From contig JADGRC010000144.1 of assembly GCA_017881245.1 (NCBI GenBank), forward strand, positions 1-56,217: DNA of 56,217 nt. Direction: 5' to 3'. The DNA comes from Pseudomonadota bacterium (GTDB lineage: Bacteria > Myxococcota_A > Polyangia > Fen-1088). Made by a program: the position numbers and the translations under genes. The notes under the pieces were generated by a model. That model saw only the letters and a program-made list of their open reading frames with translations, was not told the origin of the DNA and did no database searches. This document shows positions 1 to 8,689 of this stretch, piece by piece (the stretch's first letter is position 1; each line of letters starts with the position of its first letter).

Positions 1-752
1 ACGTCGAATCGGCGGCGCGAGATGACTGCGCCGATCTCGGCATAGATCAGCCGCGCCGCTCGGATGGCTACCGCGCATCTCAAGGGCAGATGACCGAGCC
101 CCGCGTCGCCCGAACGATAGAAGCCGTCGGCCCGACGTAACACCTCGGACACGGCGACGGCTGAGCGCTCGACCATGCACGTCGGCATCCCGGAGCCGCC
201 GAGCAGTTCCTCGGGCAGGTAGACCCGTCCGCGCCGCTCGTCCTCGGCGACATCGCGGCAGATGTTGGTCAACTGCATCGCGATACCCAGATCCGCGGCG
301 CGGCGCAACGCTTCGTTGTCCCGGACTTTCATGATCCGCGCCATCATCAATCCGACGGTGCCGGCCGCGCGGTAGCAGTAGAGCAAGAGGTCATCGAACG
401 TCCGATAGCGGACGACTCCGATGTCCATGGCCATCCCGGCTATCAAATCGTCGGGATATCGGCGTGGAATCTTGTGCCGCATCACCACGTCTTGCATCCC
501 GCCCAGCACGGGGTCGCTCTGAGGACATCCGGCGTAGACGGAATCGAGTTCCTCCCGTAAGCGGTTCACCGCCTCCAGGCGCGCGTTGGACTGGCTGGGG
601 ACGTCCACCGCATCATCGCAGCGACGGCACCACGCATAAAGCGCGGCGGCATCGTCGCGACACCAGGCCGGTAGCAGTTTTCCGGCCAAGGAGAAGCTCT
701 TCGAGTGATGCGCCAATATCTTGCGTGTTGCCCATGCCTGTTCGCGGGTCAT
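1..752 (-). CDS. crtB: Phytoene synthase CrtB (3' end cut by window edge)
   Basis: Condenses two geranylgeranyl diphosphates to phytoene, the first committed carotenoid step. About 250 residues are present from an ATG at 752, and the gene runs off the left edge without a stop. Both aspartate-rich sites are visible: CDDAVD at residues 45-50, and the NICRDVAEDERRGRVYLP signature at about 163-180 (D167, D171). The YCYRAAGTVG block at about 125-134 is also typical. The family is usually about 300 residues, so roughly 50 are missing. The start overlaps the crtI stop as ATGA, which implies translational coupling; it is the last of four crt genes in transcription order. Confidence 0.93.
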   Translation of the reverse strand, partial: MTREQAWATRKILAHHSKSFSLAGKLLPAWCRDDAAALYAWCRRCDDAVDVPSQSNARLEAVNRLREELDSVYAGCPQSDPVLGGMQDVVMRHKIPRRYPDDLIAGMAMDIGVVRYRTFDDLLLYCYRAAGTVGLMMARIMKVRDNEALRRAADLGIAMQLTNICRDVAEDERRGRVYLPEELLGGSGMPTCMVERSAVAVSEVLRRADGFYRSGDAGLGHLPLRCAVAIRAARLIYAEIGAVISRRRFD

Positions 753-2272
753 GAGGCCAACGCCTCCATCGACCTTTCCCAGTCCTCCAGCATCACCCGC
801 ACCGTCGCCTTGGCAGAATTGATGACGCCTGGCACACCCGCCCCGGGATGGGTGCCCGCGCCCACGATGTAAAGGCCAGGGATTTTCGGGTCGCGGTTGT
901 GGGGACGAAAGTACGCGCTTTGGGACAACCGCGGTGCGACCGAGAAGGCCGATCCCTGATAGGCGTTCAGTTGATCCCGAAAATCCACCGGCGTGAAGAT
1001 GCGCCTGGTGACGATTTCCTGACGCAGCCCAGGCAGCACGATCTCCAACGATTTGATAATGCGCTCGGCGTACGGCGCGGCTTCGCGCGTCCAATCCACG
1101 TTTGCCGACCCCAAGTGCGGAACGGGCGCCAGAACGTAGAACGATTCACATCCCGGGGGGGCCAAGCTCGGATCCGTGACCGTGGGTTGATGCAGATAGA
1201 GACTGAAATCCGGTGGCAGCGCGGGCCCGTGAAAGATCTCGCTCAACATTTCGCGATAGCGAGGCCCGAACAACACGGTGTGGTGCGCCGAGCCAGGATA
1301 CTTTCGGCGCGTCCCGAAGTAGATGAGAAACAGGGACATCGACCAGTGCCTGTTCTCCAGCCGCGTCCGTTGTCGGTCCGCCGTCGGCGTCCCCTGATAC
1401 AGCCGCCCGTACGTGTGATGCAGATCCGCGTTCGAGACGACAGCATCGAAGACTTCATCTCGTTCGTCGGTGCCGGCGTTGACGACATGAACACTCGCCT
1501 GTGTGGCCACCCGCCGTACGACGCGGATCCGATTGACCGGCGTCGACAGTCGCAACTCCCCTCCCAGCCTCTCGTAAAGCTGGACCAGACCTTGGATCAA
1601 CGCGCCGGTCCCCCCGCGCGGAAAGAATACGCCCCATTTGCGTTCAAGGAACGGAATCAAGGTGTAGATCGCGCTCGTCTCGAAGGGGTTCCCCCCGATG
1701 AGCAACGCATGAAAGGACAGGGCCTGCCGGAGACGTTCGTCTTTCACGAACTGGCTGACGGCGCCGTAGACGGATCGGTCGGCACGCAGTCGCGCCAGGG
1801 CCGGAGCCACCCGCACCATGTCGAAGAATCGCAAGAAGGCGGAGTCGACCAGCCCTTCGTACCCGGCCTCGAACACCTGGCGGCTATAGTCCATGAAGCG
1901 TTCGAAGCCCTCGAGATCGTCCGGCGCCAGCGCGGCAACCTGGGCCCGGATGGATTCGGGATCGCCACCGTAATCGAACCGCGTTCCGTCGGGCCACTGC
2001 AATCTGTAGAACGGCTTCACCGGGTCCAGCGTCACGTGGTCGACCAGGCGCTCTCCCGCAAGCGTGAACAGCTCCTCGAGACAGTGGGGCGCCGTGATCA
2101 CGGTCGGTCCCGCGTCGAACGTGAACCCTTGATCTCGGTAGACGTAGGCCCTGCCGCCCGCAAGGTTACGCGCCTCGAACATGGTCGTGCTCACCCCGGC
2201 GGCCTGCAGCCTGATTCCAGCCGCCAATCCCCCGAACCCGCTGCCCACGATCGCGACTCGACGCCTATCCAT
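749..2272 (-). CDS. crtI: Phytoene desaturase CrtI
   Basis: FAD-dependent desaturase that converts phytoene towards lycopene. The N-terminus has the dinucleotide-binding stretch VAIVGSGFGGLAAGIRL with an acidic residue (FEARN) closing the fold. The C-terminus has the bacterial CrtI signature GAGTHPGAGVPGVINSAK. Length is 507 residues, normal for the family. An ATG 11 codons upstream exists, but I chose the ATG at 2272 because GGAGG lies 6 bases before it and it begins just before the FAD motif. This start overlaps the end of crtE by 8 bases. The 3' end overlaps crtB. Confidence 0.94.
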   Translation of the reverse strand: MDRRRVAIVGSGFGGLAAGIRLQAAGVSTTMFEARNLAGGRAYVYRDQGFTFDAGPTVITAPHCLEELFTLAGERLVDHVTLDPVKPFYRLQWPDGTRFDYGGDPESIRAQVAALAPDDLEGFERFMDYSRQVFEAGYEGLVDSAFLRFFDMVRVAPALARLRADRSVYGAVSQFVKDERLRQALSFHALLIGGNPFETSAIYTLIPFLERKWGVFFPRGGTGALIQGLVQLYERLGGELRLSTPVNRIRVVRRVATQASVHVVNAGTDERDEVFDAVVSNADLHHTYGRLYQGTPTADRQRTRLENRHWSMSLFLIYFGTRRKYPGSAHHTVLFGPRYREMLSEIFHGPALPPDFSLYLHQPTVTDPSLAPPGCESFYVLAPVPHLGSANVDWTREAAPYAERIIKSLEIVLPGLRQEIVTRRIFTPVDFRDQLNAYQGSAFSVAPRLSQSAYFRPHNRDPKIPGLYIVGAGTHPGAGVPGVINSAKATVRVMLEDWERSMEALAS

Positions 2273-3353
2273 AGGACGCCTCCAGTCTCCCCATTTCCTT
2301 TTCAAGAAGAACCAGTTCCTCGCGCTCTCCTACCGCCGCGCGCAAATCGCCCAGCGCTCGCCGCAGATATTCGGCTGTCTCGCGACGACCCTTCAGGCCA
2401 ACCGCAATCCGCAACTCCGCCGCCAACGCCCGGGCGCGCATCCCGTCCGGATCGGCGCCGTGTATCAGCAGTCGATTACTCGATTGCAAATGTGAGAACG
2501 TGGGCTCGTCGAGATCCCGGGCGGCCAAGGCCCACGGCCATGTCGGCCGACCGTTGCGCAAGTCCTCGAGCGCCTTCGAAGGGGTCATCTCATCGGGTGT
2601 CGGCGCGTTCAGGTTTCCCAGATCGTCCAGCATCTGCAGGCCCACACCCAACCGACGCCCAAAATGCGCCAATGCTTGAACCCGTTCGAACGGAGCCTCG
2701 GCCGCGATGCCACCGAGCCGCGCCGCCAACTCCATCAGAGCGCCGGTCTTGAGCATGGTGCTGGTGGCGACCGTCCGGTAGACCAACCCCTGCGGCACCT
2801 CGCCCACCGCGACGGACAGATCCAACGACTGCCCCAGGTGGCAGCGATACATCGCGTCCACGAGGACGCGGCGTATCTTGTCCTGGGTCGCCGGCGATAG
2901 CACCAACTGATCCACCATCTCCATCGCCCAGAAGTACATCCAGTTGCCGGTGTTCAGCGCCAGGGGCACTCCGTGCAGCACGTGCAAGCACCGTCCCCCG
3001 CGTCGCTCTTCGGAGCCGTCCTCGATGTCGTCCACAATCAAGCTGCCCGCGTGAATCACCTCGACAACGGCCGGCAGGAACGTGGGCATTGCGCCTTTGC
3101 CGTCCCCCAGACGCCAGCCCAATTCGCACATGCGCCCGCGAAACTGGCGACTCGGGCGGCTCAAAATATCGCGCGCAATGTGGCCCACCGCGCGATCCCA
3201 CATCGCGCGCGGCAGTCCCGCGAACGACGACGCTGGTTCCGGCCAATCCTCGGGATGGGACATCCACTGCAATCGCGCCGGCGACAGCGTTTCATCCACC
3301 AAGTCGGCCAGGGTCGTCGCATTGGCTGGCTTGGTTTTGTGTCTTGCGTTCAT
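2265..3353 (-). CDS. crtE: Geranylgeranyl diphosphate synthase (polyprenyl synthetase)
   Basis: Trans-isoprenyl diphosphate synthase of 362 residues, expected to supply geranylgeranyl diphosphate to CrtB. The first aspartate-rich motif is intact (LIVDDIEDGSEERRG, D108-D112). The second is divergent: MLDDLGNLN at about 241-249 has two aspartates but not the usual third. The following LRNGRPTWP corresponds to the conserved lysine/arginine-rich substrate region. The start overlaps the crtY stop as ATGA. Operon context makes CrtE the most likely role; chain length cannot be proved from sequence. Confidence 0.88.
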   Translation of the reverse strand: MNARHKTKPANATTLADLVDETLSPARLQWMSHPEDWPEPASSFAGLPRAMWDRAVGHIARDILSRPSRQFRGRMCELGWRLGDGKGAMPTFLPAVVEVIHAGSLIVDDIEDGSEERRGGRCLHVLHGVPLALNTGNWMYFWAMEMVDQLVLSPATQDKIRRVLVDAMYRCHLGQSLDLSVAVGEVPQGLVYRTVATSTMLKTGALMELAARLGGIAAEAPFERVQALAHFGRRLGVGLQMLDDLGNLNAPTPDEMTPSKALEDLRNGRPTWPWALAARDLDEPTFSHLQSSNRLLIHGADPDGMRARALAAELRIAVGLKGRRETAEYLRRALGDLRAAVGEREELVLLEKEMGRLEASYG

Positions 3354-4615
3354 GATTCATTCCTTGATGATTGAAAAAAGCCGGCGCCGAGCAAGCGTGA
3401 CCAAGCGATCCCTGCTGGGGGGCGCCCCAGCAGAACGCGCGCGCGGTCCCTCCACGTGCTGCGGCTGGCGTAAAAGCGCGCGATCGTCGCCTCGGGCAAG
3501 CGATAGAATCGTTCGAACGCCTTCCAACGCGAGGCCGGGGGCATGGCCGCGAACATCAACCTATTCAGAAAGCGACCAAAACGGTGTTGTGGCTCGATGG
3601 TTCGTGCTGTCGCGGCCACGGCATCGCGTGTGTCCGCGGGGGTGGCTGCCGCCGCGATTGCCAGGGCCACGCGAACGGCAATCGGCAACGAATAACCCGT
3701 GACGGCGTGAAAGAAACCGCCGCGATAGCCGACACATGGGGGAGACCCCGGCAGCGCGCGCAGGGAGACGCATCGTGGCGCCTCGATCGGCAACGGCAGG
3801 ACGCCGACTTCACGACGAACGATGCGGGCCACCTCGGCGCCATTTCGCGCGGCGTAGTTCAAGATTCCTCGCACGCACTCCTCGACATCAATCGACGCGT
3901 TGTCGCTGTACACCGTGTCCTCGATCAGCACGCGCCGGGGAGAGAACGGAAGTACGTACGTGAATCTGTATCCGTCGACCTGTGCAACGGTGGCATCCAT
4001 CATCAGCGGCATGGTCCAGGGACCATCGCAAGTCAGCTCCAACTCGAGGCCCACGAACTTCTGAAAACCGACCCGGTCTTCGTCCAAGGTTCGCTTCGGT
4101 CCGCGCGCATCAATGACGACATCGCCGCGGACGACAGTCTCGTCTTCCAGTCGGACTATCGATGTGCCGGCCGTCGAGACCCGCTTTCCGAGATAGACCC
4201 GCGCTCCCGCAGCCGACAACCGATTCGTCAGGACCCGCGCGAATCTCTCGCTGCTGATGGACGAGTACCCAGTTTCGATGATGCGCGAGTACGCCGGAAA
4301 TCGCACCTGGTGTCGCGGCCATCGGTGGGCCACCAATTCAGCCACCAGATCGAATCCTTCGTCGTCCAGATCCGTATCGTGAAACGACCAGGTGTGATTT
4401 CCGCCGAGCTGTTGGTCGCTCTCTATGAGGGCGACTCCAGCGCCCCGTCCTTGTTTCGCCAGGGCCAGGGCAATCAAACCTCCCGCCAAGCCGCCACCGA
4501 GGATCACGTGCTTCGCCGGCGAGTACAGCTCGTTCCGCTCCGGGTCGGATTGCCTCCACTCGGGGGCAGCCCGAGACCCCCACTCCAGCTCTTCGTTTGA
4601 ACCGTGGTGCAGCAT
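3350..4615 (-). CDS. crtY: Lycopene beta-cyclase (CrtY type)
   Basis: Cyclises the ends of lycopene to give beta- or gamma-carotene. Single-chain CrtY features are the nucleotide-binding HVILGGGLAGGLIALAL at about residue 35, the LGGNHTWSFHD block, VIDARGP followed by GFQKFVGLE, the RVLIEDTVYSD block, and GGFFHAVTGYSLP near the C-terminus. The open frame extends to 4801, but I start at the ATG at 4615, which has GGAGG 5 bases upstream and gives 421 residues, close to the family norm of about 385. It is the first gene of the crtY-E-I-B operon and divergent from the ECF sigma gene. Myxococcus instead uses a split heterodimeric cyclase (family knowledge). Confidence 0.9.
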   Translation of the reverse strand: MLHHGSNEELEWGSRAAPEWRQSDPERNELYSPAKHVILGGGLAGGLIALALAKQGRGAGVALIESDQQLGGNHTWSFHDTDLDDEGFDLVAELVAHRWPRHQVRFPAYSRIIETGYSSISSERFARVLTNRLSAAGARVYLGKRVSTAGTSIVRLEDETVVRGDVVIDARGPKRTLDEDRVGFQKFVGLELELTCDGPWTMPLMMDATVAQVDGYRFTYVLPFSPRRVLIEDTVYSDNASIDVEECVRGILNYAARNGAEVARIVRREVGVLPLPIEAPRCVSLRALPGSPPCVGYRGGFFHAVTGYSLPIAVRVALAIAAAATPADTRDAVAATARTIEPQHRFGRFLNRLMFAAMPPASRWKAFERFYRLPEATIARFYASRSTWRDRARVLLGRPPAGIAWSRLLGAGFFQSSRNES

Positions 4616-4888
4616 GCTGACCTCCACACCTCCGATGTTGCCCGTGAAATTGGTCATTGGTGACAACCCAACCGAGTCGATCCCGTCGCGGACGCCGTTT
4701 GACGCCATCAGGTCAGCCCATTCGTTTGCCTGTTGCGAGTTCGTGTTCATCGAGGTGAACGCAGGAGACCAACGAATGGTTACTGCGCAATCCGGGAGCA
4801 ACGTCGTTTGCGTGGGAAAGGGCCGGGGAAGGGCCCGCGACTTTCACAATTCGTACGCGCGCTGTTACCGTTCCGCTCGCCGATACGT
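4616..4888. promoter_or_regulatory. Divergent promoter region between crtY and the ECF sigma gene
   Basis: This 273-base gap must carry the start signals for both the carotenoid operon (leftward) and the sigma/anti-sigma pair (rightward). Open frames continue into it from both sides but lack coding character. I see no convincing housekeeping -35/-10 pair. Several GGAAC/GTAAC-like words lie at 4866-4877 on the minus strand but are not correctly spaced to a -10, so no promoter is assigned. A tandem 11-base repeat lies at 4814-4835. Confidence 0.5.
4814..4835. repeat. Tandem 11-bp direct repeat upstream of ECF sigma gene
   Basis: GGGAAAGGGCC is followed directly by GGGGAAGGGCC (10 of 11 identical), 54-75 bases upstream of the ECF sigma start. 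A spacing of about one helical turn would place both copies on the same DNA face, as expected for a protein-binding direct repeat. No factor can be named. Confidence 0.4.
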
Positions 4889-5455
4889 ATGAAGGAAATA
4901 CCCATCACCGAACCGGACTCCGACGACGCCTTGATGGCGAGGTTCTGTGAGGGAGATCAGGAAGCCTTCTCCGTGCTGTACGCCCGCTACGCGCCTCAAC
5001 TCGAAATTTTCTTGCGCCGTTTCGTGCGGGAACGAGCCTTGGCGGAGGACCTGCTGCAAACGACGTTCCTGTCGTTCGTGCGAGCACGGGGCCGCTACGT
5101 CCCAACGGCGGGCGTCCGGGCCTGGATCTACGCCATCGCCGCGAACGCGGGACGAGACGCGCTGAGACGGCGCGGCGCGCGTCGAGAGGAGCCGCTCGAT
5201 GCGGAGACATTCAACATCCCGTCCGACGATCCGGGCCCACCCGCGGCGGATCCGCACGTCGCGCGAGCCGTCGAAGAAGCGCTGCAACAATTGCCCTCCG
5301 AGCAGCGGGAAGCCGTTTTGTTACATAAGATGCAGGGGCTTTCGTTTCCGGAGGTGGCGGTCGCGCTCGGAATAACAGTGGGCGCCGCCAAGGTTCGCGC
5401 CCACCGGGGCTACCAACGCTTGAAAGTCCTGCTTGCCGCTTGGGAGAACGCATGA
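4889..5455 (+). CDS. ECF-type RNA polymerase sigma factor (CarQ-like by context)
   Basis: A 188-residue sigma-70 family ECF factor. Region 2 is recognisable (YARYAPQLEIFLRRFV...AEDLLQTTFLSFVRARGRY, then AWIYAIAANAGRDALRRR), as is region 4 (LPSEQREAVLLHKMQGLSFPEVAVALGITVGAAKVRAHRGYQRLK). I start at the ATG at 4889 (MKEIPITEPD); the 52 codons upstream are arginine-rich and not family-like. The stop overlaps the next ATG (ATGA), coupling it to a membrane anti-sigma factor. Divergent placement beside crtYEIB parallels CarQ of Myxococcus, the light-induced carotenogenesis sigma; light responsiveness is inference. Confidence 0.88.
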   Translation: MKEIPITEPDSDDALMARFCEGDQEAFSVLYARYAPQLEIFLRRFVRERALAEDLLQTTFLSFVRARGRYVPTAGVRAWIYAIAANAGRDALRRRGARREEPLDAETFNIPSDDPGPPAADPHVARAVEEALQQLPSEQREAVLLHKMQGLSFPEVAVALGITVGAAKVRAHRGYQRLKVLLAAWENA

Positions 5456-6165
5456 CAGACGACGAGCCGATTCCTGGCGGCATGCACAGCGGAGCGCAGA
5501 TGCCATCAACCCCGGGGGGCGATGACCCGCCACCTGCCGAGTCTGCCCCGTCTGCCAACTCTGCCTACTTGCGGGCCCGCGCCGCGGCACTCGCAGAGCT
5601 CGCACGCCAGCCTCATCCTGTGTCCTGGAGACACGACGCGCTCGTTGCGGTTTTCTTGGTCCTTTCATCGACGGCGATCGTGATGGGAGCGGGGGCGTGG
5701 TTGTCGATCGTCGAGGTAGACAGGATGGCCGGTCGTTGGTTGTCCCTGGGGTTGTTGATCTCCGTTCAGATCCTCGGGATCTTCGCGGCCATCGCTCCTG
5801 GCAGGGCCAGGTTGCGACAGGGTGCGGCGATCCTGTCCATCGCCGCCGCGGTGGCCATCATTGTCGGGCGCGGCGTTGGCACGCCGTCCATCACCCCTGC
5901 CTTCGCCTGTTCGACCAGCCACCTGGCCGTAGATCTCATTCCGCTGGCGCTGGTGCTCTATTCCCTGCGCAAATTCTCCGTGACGCTCGGCCGTTCATTG
6001 CTGGCCGGTGTCGCGGCGGCCGCGACCGGCGCTATCGCGGGTGAGCTGAGCTGTGGCCGGGGATGGTCACACGTGCTCGTCCATCACGTGGGGGCCGGCG
6101 CCCTGATAGCGATGGCGTGCGTGCTCCTGTCGCGCGCCCGCCAACCACAAACATTTTCACCCTGA
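5452..6165 (+). CDS. Six-helix membrane anti-sigma factor (NrsF/CarR-like)
   Basis: A 237-residue protein with a roughly 60-residue soluble N-terminus and six hydrophobic helices: about VAVFLVLSSTAIVMGAGAWL, LSLGLLISVQILGIFAAIA, AAILSIAAAVAIIVG, LAVDLIPLALVLYSL, SLLAGVAAAATGAIAGEL and GAGALIAMACVLLS. Conserved-looking Cys/His positions (ACSTSH and SCGRGWSHVLVHH) match the NrsF (DUF1109) and CarR pattern. The ATG overlaps the sigma stop. It would hold the sigma factor at the inner membrane and release it on a signal, which for CarR is singlet oxygen after blue light (established for Myxococcus; inferred here). Confidence 0.78.
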   Translation: MTDDEPIPGGMHSGAQMPSTPGGDDPPPAESAPSANSAYLRARAAALAELARQPHPVSWRHDALVAVFLVLSSTAIVMGAGAWLSIVEVDRMAGRWLSLGLLISVQILGIFAAIAPGRARLRQGAAILSIAAAVAIIVGRGVGTPSITPAFACSTSHLAVDLIPLALVLYSLRKFSVTLGRSLLAGVAAAATGAIAGELSCGRGWSHVLVHHVGAGALIAMACVLLSRARQPQTFSP

Positions 6166-6173
6166 CGTGACGT

Positions 6174-6187
6174 CGGCGGCGCCGCCG
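6174..6187. terminator. GC-only palindrome between convergent genes
   Basis: CGGCGGCGCCGCCG is a perfect 14-base palindrome sitting in the 28-base gap between the convergent anti-sigma and tsaB stops. There is no T-run on either side, so a role as a bidirectional transcription end is plausible only. Confidence 0.3.
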
Positions 6188-6193
6188 CGGCGG

Positions 6194-6955
6194 TCAACCT
6201 GGTGTCTTGCGAGGCTTGGTGATGTCAGGCGCGCGACCGTACGATGGCACGGCCGCGTCTAGATCGTCCGATTCGCCGCGGCCAAGCCGCCCGAGCGCGA
6301 GCACGGCCACTGCATCGGCGGAAGGGCCCGCGACTTCAACCAAGCGGCCCCGCGTACCGAGACCCGCGACCAACACGTCCCAGTACCGCATGGCCCCCGG
6401 CCCCGCGCTCATGATCGACGCATCGTCGGGCAACTGCCCCGGAATGAGGTCGGGCACCACCGTCCAGACATCACCACGCGATATGACTCCCGCGTCGCGG
6501 CCATCACCGGCCTCACCCCCGTCGCGAGCTTCGAACAGGGCAGCGAACACCTGTCCCTTGCCCGCGTCCAGGCACGGTAGCAGGAGCTCGCCTCGGGCGG
6601 CGGCTGGCCTCATATCCAGAGCCAGAGCCTCCAGCGACGATACCAGCACCAAGGGGATGCCAGTGGGCATCGCAAGCCCTTTGGCGACCGCCAAGCCCAC
6701 ACGCAGACCGGTGAAGCTGCCTGGTCCCGCGCCGCACGCAATCGCGCCCAAGCCCGCGATGGTCGCGCGCGCGCGTTCCATCGTCTCCACGCACAAACGG
6801 AGTAGGTTCGAAGAATGACGCTCGGCAGCCGCCTCGGCCCCCGCCAGGCGCACACCGGTTTGAGCGTCCACGAGGGCGACGCGCGCCACCTTCGTCGAGG
6901 TCTCGATGGCCAAAATCGGTCGCGCCGAGATTGATTGTTCCAAGATCGTTGTCAC
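6194..6955 (-). CDS. tsaB: tRNA threonylcarbamoyladenosine biosynthesis protein TsaB
   Basis: Non-catalytic partner of TsaD in making t6A37 of ANN-decoding tRNAs. The ASKHA-fold start PILAIETSTKVARVALVD and the TsaB hallmark GAGPGSFTGLRVGLAVAKGLA are clear. The protein is 253 residues from a GTG at 6955 whose GTGA overlaps the stop of the protease gene. The same frame stays open far upstream to 8656, but that stretch is an out-of-frame reading of rseP and not a fusion. Coupling to a RIP protease looks like simple operon sharing. Confidence 0.92.
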   Translation of the reverse strand: MTTILEQSISARPILAIETSTKVARVALVDAQTGVRLAGAEAAAERHSSNLLRLCVETMERARATIAGLGAIACGAGPGSFTGLRVGLAVAKGLAMPTGIPLVLVSSLEALALDMRPAAARGELLLPCLDAGKGQVFAALFEARDGGEAGDGRDAGVISRGDVWTVVPDLIPGQLPDDASIMSAGPGAMRYWDVLVAGLGTRGRLVEVAGPSADAVAVLALGRLGRGESDDLDAAVPSYGRAPDITKPRKTPG

Positions 6956-8613
6956 CGTGGCAGCAAATACCGCACGACATCGTTGCGCAGCGCGAACAGC
7001 ATCAGGATCACGACAATAACCAGGCCCACATAGGAAGCGATCTCGCGCGCACGCACCGAGGGGGGATCGCGCTTGAACAGTTCGATGGTGAAGAACACAA
7101 GCAAGCCGCCGTCGAGAATCGGCACCGGCAAGAAATTCAAGATCGCCAGGTTGATGCTGAGCAGCGCCATCAACCACAGATACTGGTCGACGCCTTGCTC
7201 GGCCGCGACGCCCGCGACGTAGCCAATCATGATCGGCCCGCCGAGCGTGGTCAGAGGCACCCGGCCGCGCACGATCTGTCCGAACCCCTGAATCATCGCC
7301 GCCATGATTTGACCCGTACGATCGAAGGCGTGGCCGACCGCGTAGCCGAAGCGGTTCTGGATCGGCACTGGGGCGTCCGTGCGCCAGGCCAGTCGATTCA
7401 ACGCCCCAAAGACCAGACGCTGTTCTTCCTGACGGTAGGCGTCCATCTCGGAACGGACCTCCTGGCGAAAGCGGGCCTCGTGCCGCCCCGACCCCGGCGA
7501 CAGCCAGGCGATTTGGAATGTGCGTTCGGGACTGGCAACCAGGCGCTGGCGCAAGAGATCCCAGCTGCCGAGCGGCTGTCCATCCAATTCGACGATCTGG
7601 TCTCCGCGCCTGATCCCAATGAGATCGGCGGGACTGCCGGGCTCGACCGAAAATACGAACAGCTCGGCCGACAAGATGCCCGTGTCGTAACGACGTCGAT
7701 TGGCGGCATCGAATATCGGACTCGGAATGACCACCGCGGTTCCGGGCTGCTGTATCTCGACGTGCGCGAATGGGATCGCCGAATAACCGCCGCGCAGATA
7801 CGTTACCCGCAATGGAGAGGCACCGCTGCGTTCGATGGCGCGCTGAAATTCCGACCAGGTCGCGACCGGGTTGCCGTTGACGGCCGTGATGAAGTCGAAC
7901 GTCTTCAAACCGGCCTGGGCCGCGGGTGAATTTGGATCGATGACGCCGATCTCGGGCAGGTGGAAGCGCGGCGACACGCCTATCCAACCCACCGATTCGG
8001 AAATGCCGAGCGCACCGGGACGCTCGATTCGCACCGGAACGACGTCCCGTTCTTCCACATCCGTCCCGCGCCTGATCTCGAATCGACGCGTGCGCCCGGG
8101 CTCGGCGGCGACGGCGTCCTCCAATTCCTCCCAGTAGCGAATGCGTTTTCCATCGATCGCCTCGACGCGATCGCCGGGAAGCAACCCCGCGGTCGCCGCC
8201 GGATAGTTGGGTAGGACCGTCCCCAACGTCGGCGGCAAAAGCGTGCGTTGACCCGAATAGTGAATGAAGTAGATCAGCAGGGGCAGTACCAGATTGAAGG
8301 CCGGCCCGGCAATCACGATCGTGTATCGCTGCCACAGCGGCTTGGCCACCAACGCCCGGGGCCGGTCTCGGGGAGCCATGGCCTCGCCGGGATTTTCCCC
8401 GAGAAGGCGCACGAAGCCCCCGAGCGGAATCAGCGACAGCCGATACTCGGTTTCGCCCCGAATCACCCCAAAAATACGCGGGCCGAAGCCCAGAGAGAAC
8501 CGAATGACCTTGACGTCGAACAGCTTGGCGCACACGAAGTGACCAAGCTCGTGGACGAGGATCAGCGCCCCGAGCAGGACGACGACCGCGGCGGCCCAAA
8601 CAAAAAGATTCAT
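6952..8613 (-). CDS. rseP: RIP zinc metalloprotease, RseP/site-2 protease family, with three PDZ domains
   Basis: Intramembrane protease cleaving anti-sigma factors or other single-pass substrates. The first transmembrane helix carries HELGH at residues 21-25. The third ligand motif LPVPILDGG lies near residue 500 in the C-terminal helix bundle. Between them I read three PDZ-like blocks: about 130-200 (VLPNYPAATAGLLPGDRVEA), 215-290 (DPNSPAAQAGLKTFDFITAV) and 330-405 (EPGSPADLIGIRRGDQIVEL). At 553 residues it is about 100 longer than E. coli RseP (two PDZ domains), which fits the extra PDZ. tsaB follows with a GTGA overlap. Confidence 0.92.
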   Translation of the reverse strand: MNLFVWAAAVVVLLGALILVHELGHFVCAKLFDVKVIRFSLGFGPRIFGVIRGETEYRLSLIPLGGFVRLLGENPGEAMAPRDRPRALVAKPLWQRYTIVIAGPAFNLVLPLLIYFIHYSGQRTLLPPTLGTVLPNYPAATAGLLPGDRVEAIDGKRIRYWEELEDAVAAEPGRTRRFEIRRGTDVEERDVVPVRIERPGALGISESVGWIGVSPRFHLPEIGVIDPNSPAAQAGLKTFDFITAVNGNPVATWSEFQRAIERSGASPLRVTYLRGGYSAIPFAHVEIQQPGTAVVIPSPIFDAANRRRYDTGILSAELFVFSVEPGSPADLIGIRRGDQIVELDGQPLGSWDLLRQRLVASPERTFQIAWLSPGSGRHEARFRQEVRSEMDAYRQEEQRLVFGALNRLAWRTDAPVPIQNRFGYAVGHAFDRTGQIMAAMIQGFGQIVRGRVPLTTLGGPIMIGYVAGVAAEQGVDQYLWLMALLSINLAILNFLPVPILDGGLLVFFTIELFKRDPPSVRAREIASYVGLVIVVILMLFALRNDVVRYLLPR

Positions 8614-8689
8614 TCGAGAAGTGCCCCGGTGAGCAAGTTGGGGGACTGACGTTCATACCACCGCGGGCCGCCGGGCGGGAAAGGTTGTC

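Noticed and set aside
848..2752. A 634-codon plus-strand open frame opposite crtI and crtE
   Set aside because: The translation is arginine/proline-rich with no family motif, while the opposite strand has clear CrtI and CrtE; it is an antisense shadow of high-GC coding sequence.
4616..4801. 62-residue N-terminal extension of CrtY
   Set aside because: There is no similarity to cyclases, and the strong GGAGG-ATG at 4615 gives a family-length protein.
6956..8656. Apparent N-terminal extension fusing TsaB to a 567-codon upstream region
   Set aside because: It is the wrong frame of rseP; the GTG at 6955 with GTGA overlap explains TsaB fully.
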